Source: Comamonadaceae bacterium OS-4 (lineage in GTDB: Bacteria > Pseudomonadota > Gammaproteobacteria > Burkholderiales > Burkholderiaceae_C). From it: a DNA stretch of 64,000 bases. The notes under the pieces were generated by a model. The model worked only from the letters and a program-made list of their open reading frames with translations. It did not search any database and was not told the origin of the DNA. Positions 28,901 through 37,067 of this stretch are shown in pieces. The stretch covers positions 2,936,501-3,000,500 of the forward strand of contig AP026970.1 of the NCBI GenBank assembly GCA_027924025.1. Reading direction: 5' to 3'. The first letter of the stretch is position 1; the number at the start of each line of letters is the position of its first letter. Position numbers and translations under genes: made by a program.

Positions 28901-30349
28901 TCAACGACCGTACACATCCTCGAATCGCACAATGTCGTCTTCACCCAGATAGCTGCCCGACTGCACTTCAATCATTTCCAGCGCCAGCTTGCCCGGGTTT
29001 TCCAGTCGGTGCGTCGTACCCAGGGGGATATAGGTCGACTCGTTTTCCGAGAGCAACAGGGTCTTTTCGCCCACCGTCACCTTGGCCGTGCCACTCACCA
29101 CAATCCAATGCTCGGCGCGATGGTGGTGCATTTGCAATGACAAGGCAGCCCCCGGCTTCACCACGATCCGCTTCACCTGGAAGCGCTCGCCATGGTCAAT
29201 GCTGTCGTACCAGCCCCATGGACGAAACACCTTGCGGTGCGCCTGCCCCTCACTGCGGCCGGCTTGCTTCAGGCGGTCCACAATCTTCTTCACGTCCTGG
29301 GTTTTGTTTTTATGGGCGACCAGAATCGCATCCGCCGTCTCAACCACAATCAAATCGTCCAAACCCACACAGGCAATCAAGCGCCCCTCCGACAAGGCCA
29401 GGGTATTGCGGCTGTCTTGCATCAGCACATCGCCTTGCGCCACATTGCCCGCATCGTCCTTGGGGAGCACGTTCCACAAAGCTTCCCATGCCCCGACGTC
29501 CGACCAACCGGCAGACAGGGGAATCACCACCCCCGTAGGCAAACCTTCAAGCACTGCACCGCTCTGGCCAGCGAGCCGCTCCATCACCGCGTAGTCAATC
29601 GAGTCACTGGGGCAGGCGCTAAAAGCCTCTTTGCCCACACGCACAAACTCACCGTCCGCACGCCCCTCGCTCCAGGCCGTCGCACAAGCCTGGGCAATAT
29701 CAGGGCGGCAGCGCTCCATGGCCGCCAACCACACCGACGCTTTCATCATGAACAAGCCACTGTTCCAGGAGTACGTGCCTTCATCCAAGTACGCCTGCGC
29801 GGTTTGCAAATCAGGCTTTTCCACAAAGCGTGCAATTTGCTTGGCACCGTCTGTGCCAAAAGCTGCGCCTGACTGGATGTAGCCATAGCCCGTTTCAGGC
29901 GCGTCCGGGGTGATGCCAAAAGTCACCACCGCACCCGCTTGCGCCAACTGCGCCCCCTTGACCACCGCAACCCGGAAAGCCGCGCCATCCATGATCACGT
30001 GGTCTGCCGGCATCACCAGCAGCACCGGGTCCGCTCCGTTTTTAATAGCAGCGTGCGCAGCAATGGTGAGGGCTGGAGCCGTATTTCGCCCCAAAGGCTC
30101 CAACACCACCGTCCCCGGCTTGCCCATCAGACGCATCTGCTCGGCGATCACAAAACGGTACTCCTCGTTGCACACCACCATCGGCGCCGCCAGCTCTACA
30201 CCGGCAATCCCCTCGACGCGGCGCACCGTCGCCTGCAACAGCGAATCCTCGCCAATCAAAGGCAGCAATTGCTTGGGGTACTTCTCGCGGGACAAAGGCC
30301 ACAAACGGGTGCCGGAGCCGCCCGACAAAACCACGGGTTGAATCAACAT
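28901..30349 (-). CDS. manC: Mannose-1-phosphate guanylyltransferase / mannose-6-phosphate isomerase
   Basis: Bifunctional type II enzyme (482 aa) making GDP-mannose from mannose-1-phosphate, with a C-terminal cupin phosphomannose isomerase domain. The N-terminal GGSGTRLWPLSREKYPKQ pyrophosphorylase motif and FVEKPD are clear; the isomerase cupin shows the metal-binding QMHHHRAEHWIVVSGTA motif. ATG at 30349. It follows the nucleotidyltransferase gene by 24 bp on the same strand. Supplies GDP-mannose for gmd/fcl and mannosyltransferases. Confidence 0.95.
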   Translation of the reverse strand: MLIQPVVLSGGSGTRLWPLSREKYPKQLLPLIGEDSLLQATVRRVEGIAGVELAAPMVVCNEEYRFVIAEQMRLMGKPGTVVLEPLGRNTAPALTIAAHAAIKNGADPVLLVMPADHVIMDGAAFRVAVVKGAQLAQAGAVVTFGITPDAPETGYGYIQSGAAFGTDGAKQIARFVEKPDLQTAQAYLDEGTYSWNSGLFMMKASVWLAAMERCRPDIAQACATAWSEGRADGEFVRVGKEAFSACPSDSIDYAVMERLAGQSGAVLEGLPTGVVIPLSAGWSDVGAWEALWNVLPKDDAGNVAQGDVLMQDSRNTLALSEGRLIACVGLDDLIVVETADAILVAHKNKTQDVKKIVDRLKQAGRSEGQAHRKVFRPWGWYDSIDHGERFQVKRIVVKPGAALSLQMHHHRAEHWIVVSGTAKVTVGEKTLLLSENESTYIPLGTTHRLENPGKLALEMIEVQSGSYLGEDDIVRFEDVYGR

Positions 30350-30373
30350 TACCAATCCTTCACAAGTCAAAAA

Positions 30374-31477
30374 TCAGGCGCGGGCATCGCCCCAGCGCAG
30401 GCGCGAGGTGTCGTCGCCGGCATACAGCGTCTCGCCATAGCGGTTCACGCAATACAAGCGCGAAACAATCATTTCGTGGAAGTGCATATCCGGCGCAATC
30501 CGGGTGTACTCGAACAAAATGCCCCGCGTAATGCGCGCCCCCGAGCGGATCACACTGCCGTGCCCGATCCAGGCCGGCCCGATGATGGTGGCGCCCTCTT
30601 CAATCTTCACGCTGGAGCCGATGTACACCGGCCCCTCAATCTTCACCTTGCCCCACGGAATGCTGGTGTTCAGGCCCACCCACACACCGGGCTGGACCTG
30701 TTTGCCGGGCATCGGCATGTTTTCCACCTCGCCCTTCAAAACCCGCTGTAGCACCGTCCAGTAATCACTGACCCGGCCGATATCAATCCAGTGAAACGGT
30801 CGGTTCTGCACATAAAACGGCGATCCATCCTGCGCAAGTCGCGGAAACAGCTCCGAGCCGATGTCGTACACCGTGTCCTTGGGCACTTTTTCCAGGATTT
30901 CGGGCTCAAAAATATAGATGCCGGTGCTCGCCAAAGTGGACTTGGCATCCTCCGGCTTGGGCTTTTCCTGAAACGAGCGAATCCGCCCATCCTCATCCGC
31001 TACCACCATGCCGTAGTTCTGCACCTCTTGCAGCGGCACCTCCAGCGCCACCACACTGGCCAGCGCGCCTTTGGCTTTGTGCTCGGCAATGGCGGCGGTA
31101 ATGTCGAGGTCGATCAGCGCATCCCCGCACAGCACCAAGGTGGTTTCATCAAAGAAACCGCTGAAATCCTGAATCCGCCGCATACCGCCCGCCGAGCCCA
31201 TGGGGCGCGGCAATATATCGCCATGCTCGCGCACCCCCTCGTAGGAGTAGGCAATCTCCACCCCCCAGCGGCTTCCATCGCCAAAATACTGCTCGATCCG
31301 CTGGTGGTGATACGCCACGTTGATGATGATTTCGCGGATGCCATGCCGCGCCAGGTGCTCGATCAAATACTCCATCACCGGCTTGCCCAAAATAGGCACC
31401 ATCGGTTTGGGCAAGTCTTTGGTGAGCGGGCGAACCCGTGTGCCCTGGCCTGCAGCCAAGATCATTCCTTTTGCCAT
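30374..31477 (-). CDS. NDP-sugar nucleotidyltransferase with left-handed beta-helix domain
   Basis: A 367-aa sugar-1-phosphate nucleotidyltransferase. The N-terminal catalytic domain has LAAGQGTRVRPLTKDLPKPM, GSAGGMRRIQDF and FQEKPKPEDAK; residues after about 250 form hexapeptide-type repeats (GPVYIGSSVKIEEGATIIGP). It resembles eukaryote-like mannose-1-phosphate guanylyltransferases (GMPP type) and glucose-1-phosphate enzymes; the sugar cannot be fixed from motifs. It is divergent from epsA and upstream of manC, so a role in precursor supply for the polysaccharide is likely. Confidence 0.85.
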   Translation of the reverse strand: MAKGMILAAGQGTRVRPLTKDLPKPMVPILGKPVMEYLIEHLARHGIREIIINVAYHHQRIEQYFGDGSRWGVEIAYSYEGVREHGDILPRPMGSAGGMRRIQDFSGFFDETTLVLCGDALIDLDITAAIAEHKAKGALASVVALEVPLQEVQNYGMVVADEDGRIRSFQEKPKPEDAKSTLASTGIYIFEPEILEKVPKDTVYDIGSELFPRLAQDGSPFYVQNRPFHWIDIGRVSDYWTVLQRVLKGEVENMPMPGKQVQPGVWVGLNTSIPWGKVKIEGPVYIGSSVKIEEGATIIGPAWIGHGSVIRSGARITRGILFEYTRIAPDMHFHEMIVSRLYCVNRYGETLYAGDDTSRLRWGDARA

Positions 31478-31657
31478 TTTTACTCCCGTGATCTGATGTA
31501 ACTCGCTCCACAAAGCGCGCGCTTCATACCTCAAAAGTGTAATGGGTCGGGCATCGCTCTTTCGACCCCATTTGCGCACTTTCAGCCCTCATCCGGCCGC
31601 TATACGCGCGACACCCAAGCGATACAAAGCCGACACAAAAGTCAAAATTCTCTAGGT

Positions 31658-31678
31658 AAGTGTGACTTTTTTCACGCT
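31658..31678 (+). promoter_or_regulatory. CRP/FNR-like dyad, copy upstream of epsA
   Basis: TGTGA-CTTTTT-TCACG within a 21-bp block identical (opposite orientation in the window, same orientation relative to its gene) to 28863-28883. It lies 129 bp before the epsA ATG and 180 bp before the divergent nucleotidyltransferase start, so it could serve either. Confidence 0.65.
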
Positions 31679-31778
31679 GATGGAACTTCAATTGTCAAAA
31701 ATTAGGGGATTCACCCATTTGGGGGATAGGCCTAATCATTCGGACTACGTAACATCGCGGCTTCGCTGTCACCCTAGC

Positions 31779-31795
31779 AATAACCCTCGGTTATT
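31779..31795 (+). promoter_or_regulatory. Hairpin in the epsA leader
   Basis: AATAACC-CTC-GGTTATT (7-bp perfect stem) followed by TTGTT, ending 12 bp before the epsA ATG where a Shine-Dalgarno would be expected; none is seen. It may be a regulator half-site dyad or a translation-limiting structure. Confidence 0.45.
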
Positions 31796-31807
31796 TTGTT
31801 ACATAAA

Positions 31808-32611
31808 ATGTCTTTGTTGCCCTCGCTCTCTACCGAGGATCTCCATCACTACCACCGCGTGGTCACCCACTCGGTGGAGGTGCGCAGCCATTTCGACATG
31901 CTCATCTGGCTGCAGGGAGACATGCAGAAATACCTGCCACACGACATCCTGATCGCAGCTTGGGGTGATTTCAGCAGCGGCCATGTGCAGCACGACATCA
32001 TCTCCGCCCTGTCCGGCGTGCGCTCGCATGCGGCGCAGTCCGAGTTTTTGTCACCGCTCATGGTCAATCTGTTCAACCGGTGGAATGAATTCGGCAAAAA
32101 GCCTTTCAGCCTCAATGCCGGCGACTCCGGCTTCTCGCTGGACGAGTTCGGCCTCAAAAGCGCCCTGGGCGGCGCACTGCTCAGAATGCGCAGCGCCACC
32201 ATCCACGGCATTACCGATGAGCGCGGCAGCCATGACTGCGTCTATGTCGTCTTCAGCGCCCGCAATCAGTTCACCGACCTGGAGCGCAATGCCATGGCCA
32301 TGGTCTTGCCGTATATCGATACCGCGCTGCGCCAAGTCGAACACCTGCCCCACCAGTCCGGCGTCACCTCGTCCGCACCGGCCAGCCAGGCACCCGAAAC
32401 AAAAATGCCCGAGCCCGATGTCCTCACCGAGCGCGAAGCCGAAATCCTGAAGTGGGTCGCCCTGGGCAAAACCAACCCCGAAATCGGCAGCATCCTCGAC
32501 ATCAGCGCGTTCACCGTCAAAAACCACATGCAACGTGTTTTCAAAAAACTCGATGTCTCCAACCGCGCCCAAGCCGTGGGCAAATTCCGGGCATGGGTCA
32601 ACCATGTCTAA
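31808..32611 (+). CDS. epsA: LuxR-family transcriptional regulator EpsA of the XrtB/PEP-CTERM locus
   Basis: A 267-aa regulator. Residues 1-190 form an EpsA-type N-terminal domain (FDMLIWLQGDMQKYLPHDILIAAWG) without visible autoinducer-domain or phospho-acceptor signatures. The C-terminal LuxR/FixJ helix-turn-helix is clear (LTEREAEILKWVALGKTNPE, ISAFTVKNHMQRVFKKLDV). ATG at 31808 gives MSLLPSLS; a TTG at 31796 is possible. It overlaps epsB by 8 bp and heads the operon, so it probably controls it and perhaps itself. Confidence 0.9.
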   Translation: MSLLPSLSTEDLHHYHRVVTHSVEVRSHFDMLIWLQGDMQKYLPHDILIAAWGDFSSGHVQHDIISALSGVRSHAAQSEFLSPLMVNLFNRWNEFGKKPFSLNAGDSGFSLDEFGLKSALGGALLRMRSATIHGITDERGSHDCVYVVFSARNQFTDLERNAMAMVLPYIDTALRQVEHLPHQSGVTSSAPASQAPETKMPEPDVLTEREAEILKWVALGKTNPEIGSILDISAFTVKNHMQRVFKKLDVSNRAQAVGKFRAWVNHV

Positions 32612-34025
32612 GGCGCACATTACCTTTTCGGCGGCAGAGTTCAACCGCAGCACCGAACACGCCTCCATGGGCCGCGACAACCTGCTCGGCATCCTGGAAA
32701 CCTGCCTGTGCCCTACCGCGCTAGTCGGCTCGCTCTGGGTGCTGGCGTATTGGTTCGAGGGCAGCCTGCCCCCCGCCTACCTGCTGCTCGCCGTGCTCGC
32801 GTTTGCGCTCACCTTCCCCGGCGAGCCCCGCCTGCAAGCCAGCAAATCCGGCAGCCTGCTCGACATCTGCTTCAACTGGGTGTGGATCGCGGCCCTGCTC
32901 GGGCTCACCGGCTACGCCACCGGCTACATCCGCCAATTCGACCTGCAGGCCCTGACCGCCTGGTTGTGGGCAGCCCCCGCCACCGAAATTGCGCTCACCT
33001 TTGGCCTGCGTGTCGCCGCCCCCGTCATCATCAGCCTGCAAGGCCCCAAGCAGCGCGCCTTGATCGTCGGCATGAACGAGCAAGGCCTGGCCCTTGCCGA
33101 AAAACTCAAAAGCTCCCCCTACTCCAGGGTGGAACTCGCCGGTTTTGTCGACAGCCGCAGCACCGACCGCCTGAACGCCAGCGCCCCGGTCCCGCTGCTC
33201 GGCAAACTCGACCAACTGGCCACCCTGGCCAAATGCAACCGCATTCAGGTTATTTACCTGTCGCTCCCGATGGCATCGCAGCCCCGGATCCTGCAAGTGC
33301 TGGACGAGCTCAAAGACACCACCGCGTCGATTTACTTTGTGCCAGACATGTTTGTCACCGACCTGATCCAAGGTCAGCCCAGCTCCGTCTGCGGCATGCC
33401 CGTGATATCGGTCTGCGAAACCCCCTTCCGCGGGACCAACGGCATCGTCAAACGCTTGAGCGACATCGTGTTCTCGCTCGGCATCCTTGCGCTGATTGCG
33501 CCAGTGTTGCTGGCCATTTCGGCAGCTGTCAAATTCACCTCGCCCGGGCCCATCATCTTCAAGCAACGCCGCTATGGCCTCGACGGCGAAGAAATCCTGG
33601 TCTACAAGTTCCGCTCCATGAGCGTGACGGAGGACGGCGGTGTCGTCCCCCAAGCCACCAAAAACGACAGCCGCATCACGCCCTTGGGCGCTTTTTTGCG
33701 TAAGACCTCGCTGGACGAGCTGCCCCAGTTCATCAACGTGCTGCAAGGCCGCATGAGCATTGTGGGCCCCCGCCCCCATGCGGTGGCCCACAACGAGCTG
33801 TACCGCAAACTCATCAAAGGCTATATGGTCCGCCACAAGGTCAAACCCGGCATTACCGGCTGGGCGCAAGTCAACGGCTACCGCGGCGAGACCGACACCC
33901 TCGACAAAATGCAAGGCCGTATCGACTATGACCTTGACTACCTCCGCAACTGGTCACTCCGGCTGGACATTCACATCATCTTGCGCACCGTGCGCTTGGT
34001 GGCCAAAGACCAACAAGCCTATTAA
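32604..34025 (+). CDS. epsB: Undecaprenyl-phosphate sugar phosphotransferase (initiating transferase)
   Basis: A 473-aa polyprenyl sugar-1-phosphate transferase of the WcaJ/WbaP class that loads the first sugar onto undecaprenyl phosphate at the inner membrane. Four N-terminal helices are followed by a CoA-binding-like domain (ALIVGMNEQGLALAEKL), a fifth hydrophobic segment (IVFSLGILALIAPVLLAIS) and the catalytic core (FKQRRYGLDGEEILVYKFRS, TSLDELPQFINVL, MSIVGPRPHA). Start at 32604 overlaps epsA. Usually glucose-1-phosphate is transferred, but this is not proven. Confidence 0.93.
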   Translation: MSKAHITFSAAEFNRSTEHASMGRDNLLGILETCLCPTALVGSLWVLAYWFEGSLPPAYLLLAVLAFALTFPGEPRLQASKSGSLLDICFNWVWIAALLGLTGYATGYIRQFDLQALTAWLWAAPATEIALTFGLRVAAPVIISLQGPKQRALIVGMNEQGLALAEKLKSSPYSRVELAGFVDSRSTDRLNASAPVPLLGKLDQLATLAKCNRIQVIYLSLPMASQPRILQVLDELKDTTASIYFVPDMFVTDLIQGQPSSVCGMPVISVCETPFRGTNGIVKRLSDIVFSLGILALIAPVLLAISAAVKFTSPGPIIFKQRRYGLDGEEILVYKFRSMSVTEDGGVVPQATKNDSRITPLGAFLRKTSLDELPQFINVLQGRMSIVGPRPHAVAHNELYRKLIKGYMVRHKVKPGITGWAQVNGYRGETDTLDKMQGRIDYDLDYLRNWSLRLDIHIILRTVRLVAKDQQAY

Positions 34026-34028
34026 TCC

Positions 34029-35228
34029 ATGCGCAGCTCCCTCTTTTTATTGCCGGCCAGCCTGGCACTGCTGGGCTCGGCCCCGGTTTTCTCGCAGCAA
34101 GACCCGCTGACCTTGAGCGCGGGCTACTCGATGCAAACCGACAGCAACCTCTTTCGCCTGCCCTCTGGCACCAATTTGCAAAACACCATCGGCAAAAGCA
34201 GCGCCGCAGAAACCATCGGCGTGACCACCTTGGGCCTGGGTTTCAACACCCGCCAAAGCCTGCAAACCCTGTCCCTCAACCTGAACCTGGTGGACTACAG
34301 CTACCAAAACTTCAGCTACCTCAGCTTCACGGCCAACAACTACAACGCCGCCTGGGAATGGGCTGTCACCCCGAAGTTCACCGGCAAACTCAGCACCGAC
34401 CGCAAAGAAACGCTCAACAGCTTTTCAGACTTCAGCGGCTACCGCCAGCGCAACCTGCGGTTGGACACCACCACCCGCTTTGACGCCAGCTACTCGCTCG
34501 ACGGCCCGTGGCGCCTGATCGCAGGTGCCAGCACCACCCGCCAAGAGAACCAAGCTGCCCTGGTCACCGGGAGCGACTTCACCACCAACGCGGTAGACGG
34601 CGGCGTGCGCTATCTGTTTGCCTCCGGCAGCTCTTTGAGCTACCTGATGCGCACCAACAAAGGCAGCTACCTCAACCGGCCGGTGCCCAACACCGGCGCG
34701 TTTGACGACCAATTCACCCAGCTCGACAACGACCTGCGCCTGCGCTGGCTCATGGGCACCGGCAGCACCGTCAACGCCAACTTGACCCACATCAACCGCA
34801 CCCACCCCCGCTACGGCCAGCGCGACTACAACGGCTTTAACTTCGGCGCCGGAGTCGACTGGGCCTTGACCGGCAAAACCAGCCTCAGCACCAGCATCAG
34901 CCACACGCTGGATGCCTATGCCACTAACAACAGCAACTACAGCAGCACCGACAAAATCAGTGTGTCGGCCGGCTGGCAAATCAGCCCCAAAGTTGGCTTG
35001 CGCCTGAAAAACGACTGGGCGCAGGTGAGCTACTTGGGTAGCCCCAGCACCGCCGCCAGCAGCAACCGCCAAGACATCACCCGCGACACCACCTTGTCGG
35101 TGAACTGGCAAGCCCACGAACAACTGGCCTTGAGCGCTTCCCTGCAGCAAAGCAGCCGTGGTGTGAACCAAGCCAACCTCGATTACGACAGCACCATGCT
35201 GTTCTTTACCGCACAACTCACTTACTAA
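34029..35228 (+). CDS. epsL: Outer-membrane beta-barrel protein EpsL
   Basis: A 399-aa exported protein: signal peptide (LFLLPASLALLGSAPVFSQ) then alternating beta-strand pattern with aromatic ends, finishing in a C-terminal ...MLFFTAQLTY strand typical of outer-membrane barrels. Position and character match the EpsL protein of XrtB loci, thought to act in polymer export. Low sequence conservation in the family makes the name depend partly on position. Confidence 0.85.
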   Translation: MRSSLFLLPASLALLGSAPVFSQQDPLTLSAGYSMQTDSNLFRLPSGTNLQNTIGKSSAAETIGVTTLGLGFNTRQSLQTLSLNLNLVDYSYQNFSYLSFTANNYNAAWEWAVTPKFTGKLSTDRKETLNSFSDFSGYRQRNLRLDTTTRFDASYSLDGPWRLIAGASTTRQENQAALVTGSDFTTNAVDGGVRYLFASGSSLSYLMRTNKGSYLNRPVPNTGAFDDQFTQLDNDLRLRWLMGTGSTVNANLTHINRTHPRYGQRDYNGFNFGAGVDWALTGKTSLSTSISHTLDAYATNNSNYSSTDKISVSAGWQISPKVGLRLKNDWAQVSYLGSPSTAASSNRQDITRDTTLSVNWQAHEQLALSASLQQSSRGVNQANLDYDSTMLFFTAQLTY

Positions 35229-35240
35229 CCGGACCGCACC

Positions 35241-36203
35241 ATGAACACCACACGCTTTACCGCCACCGTGTTGGCAGCCGCCATCGCCCTGACCCTGGTC
35301 GCCTGCGGCGACAAAAAAGACACCAAAGTCGCCACCCAGGTAGCTGCCAAAGTCGGCAGCGAAGAAATCTCGGTGCACCAGATCAACCAGGTTCTGAGCC
35401 GCACCAACACCAGCGGTGCTAGCGCAGAGCAAGTGCAAGCCATGAGCCGCGAAGTGCTCGAAAAGCTGATCGACCAACAACTCGCGGTCGACCAGGCCAC
35501 CGAGAACAAACTCAACCGCTCACCCGATGTGGTGTCCCAGATCGAGGCCGCCCGCCGCGACATCCTGGCCCGTGCCTATATCCAGCAAATCAGTGCCGGC
35601 GTGGCCAAACCCAGCCCTGAAGACATCAAAAAATACTACGCCAGCAACCCCCAGCTGTTCAGCGAGCGCCGCATTTTCAATGTGCAAGAAATCGTGGCGC
35701 CCAACGCGCCGGGCGTAGCAGCCACCCTCAAGGAACTGGTAGCCGCCGGCAAAAGCGCCGAAGAAATGGCCGCAGCCCTGAAGGCAAAAAACATCCAGTT
35801 CAATGGCGGTGGCGCCACCCGCGCGGCGGAACAGATCCCGCTGGATGTGCTGCCCAAAATCCACGCCCTCAAAGACGGCCAAGCCACCGTGATTGAGTCC
35901 CCCCAGGCCGTCACCATGGTGCGGGTGGTGTCGTCCCAGCAGTCTGCAGTGCCCGAGGCCGCTGCACTTCCCCGTATCGAGCAATTTTTGACCAACCAGC
36001 GCGCTGGCGAGGCGGTGGCCGCCAACCTCAAGCAGCTGCGCAGCAACACCAAAATCAGCTACATGGGCGAGTTTGACAAGGCTGCTGCACCGGCACCCGC
36101 CGCTGCAGCAGACCCTGTTTTGCCCGCTGAGCCGGTGCTGGCCCCCTCTGTAGATGACAAGGCCAAAGCCGTTATCGACAAAGGCATCTCCGGCCTGAAA
36201 TAA
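35241..36203 (+). CDS. epsD: EpsD-family peptidyl-prolyl isomerase-like lipoprotein
   Basis: A 320-aa lipoprotein: signal peptide with lipobox LVAC (ALTLVACGDKK), then a SurA/parvulin-like architecture with an N-terminal helical chaperone segment (EVLEKLIDQQLAVDQATENK) and a divergent parvulin domain (RRIFNVQEIVAP...). Expected on the periplasmic side, assisting assembly of the export machinery. The C-terminus is Ala/Pro-rich. 13 bp after epsL, 45 bp before epsE. Confidence 0.9.
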   Translation: MNTTRFTATVLAAAIALTLVACGDKKDTKVATQVAAKVGSEEISVHQINQVLSRTNTSGASAEQVQAMSREVLEKLIDQQLAVDQATENKLNRSPDVVSQIEAARRDILARAYIQQISAGVAKPSPEDIKKYYASNPQLFSERRIFNVQEIVAPNAPGVAATLKELVAAGKSAEEMAAALKAKNIQFNGGGATRAAEQIPLDVLPKIHALKDGQATVIESPQAVTMVRVVSSQQSAVPEAAALPRIEQFLTNQRAGEAVAANLKQLRSNTKISYMGEFDKAAAPAPAAAADPVLPAEPVLAPSVDDKAKAVIDKGISGLK

Positions 36204-36247
36204 GCCCCAACGGCCCTGTAACCCTGCCACCCGAGGTTTTCCCCACC

Positions 36248-37051
36248 ATGAACAAGCTTTTACAACTCCTGACCGCCGGCCTGCTGGCCTTGGGTGCTTT
36301 CGCGGCCCATGCGCAAGACGGCAAAGCCGACTACCCCTTGGGCGCGGGCGACACCATCCGGGTGCAGGTGTTTCAAAACCCCGACCTGACGATTGAGACC
36401 CGCGTGTCTGAGAGCGGCGTTATCACGTACCCGCTGATCGGCGCTGTGCCCTTGGGTGGCCTTTCGGTGGCTGCGGCTGAAAAGAAAATTGCAGACGCCC
36501 TGCAAACCGGAGGCTTCATTCAAAAACCGCAAGTCAACATTGCACTGATCCAGATCCGTGGCAACCAAGTGTCTGTGCTGGGCCAAGTGGCACGGCCCGG
36601 CCGCTTTCCGCTGGAAACGGTGAACACCCGCCTGAGCGACATGCTGGCCAACGCCGGTGGCGCTACCGCCGGTGGTGACGACGTGGTGGTGGTGAGTGGC
36701 GTGCGCGACGGCAAGCCCTTCCGCAAAGAGATTGACATCCCCAACATCTTTTTGAGCAACAAAACCCAAGACAACCTGCTGCTCCAGGGCGGCGACACCA
36801 TTTATGTGCACCGCGCTCCGGTGTTCTTTATTTACGGTGAAGTGCAGCGCCCCGGCTCGTTCCGCATTGAGCGCGACATGACCATCATGCAAGCCTTGGC
36901 CCAAGGCGGCGGCCCCAACGCCCGTGGCTCTGAAAAGCGCCTGCGCCTGCACCGCAAACTGCCCAACGGCAGCGTGCAACAAATCGAGCCCCAGCTGACC
37001 GACGCTGTGCAAGCGAACGACGTGCTCTACGTCAAAGAAAGCATCTTCTAA
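36248..37051 (+). CDS. epsE: Polysaccharide export protein (Wza-like) EpsE
   Basis: A 267-aa exported protein of the outer-membrane polysaccharide export family. Signal peptide (LLQLLTAGLLALGAFAAHAQ), Poly_export domain (YPLGAGDTIRVQVFQNPDLT) and SLBB beta-grasp domains (GNQVSVLGQVARPGRFPLE; FFIYGEVQRPGSFRIERDM). It lacks a lipobox Cys and the long C-terminal helix of E. coli Wza, so it probably works with another outer-membrane partner such as EpsL. Confidence 0.93.
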   Translation: MNKLLQLLTAGLLALGAFAAHAQDGKADYPLGAGDTIRVQVFQNPDLTIETRVSESGVITYPLIGAVPLGGLSVAAAEKKIADALQTGGFIQKPQVNIALIQIRGNQVSVLGQVARPGRFPLETVNTRLSDMLANAGGATAGGDDVVVVSGVRDGKPFRKEIDIPNIFLSNKTQDNLLLQGGDTIYVHRAPVFFIYGEVQRPGSFRIERDMTIMQALAQGGGPNARGSEKRLRLHRKLPNGSVQQIEPQLTDAVQANDVLYVKESIF

Positions 37052-37067
37052 ACCGGGCCCCCAGACC

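Larger units (their letters stand above)
31478..31807. promoter_or_regulatory. Divergent control region between the nucleotidyltransferase gene and epsA
   Basis: A 330-bp AT-richer region with no gene. It holds the 21-bp CRP-like dyad (31658-31678), a TGG-N8-TTG element (31681-31694), two GGGGAT direct repeats 17 bp apart (31705-31710, 31722-31727) bracketed by TTAGG (31702-31706) and CCTAA (31731-31735), and a hairpin at 31779-31795. It must contain the promoters of both the manC operon and the eps operon. No clear sigma70 -35/-10 pair stands out. Confidence 0.6.

Noticed and set aside
31681-31695. Sigma54 (-24/-12) promoter before epsA
   Set aside because: TGG-N8-TTG has the right spacing and a similar element occurs upstream of the PEP-CTERM gene, but both lack the invariant GC at -12, so I did not call it.
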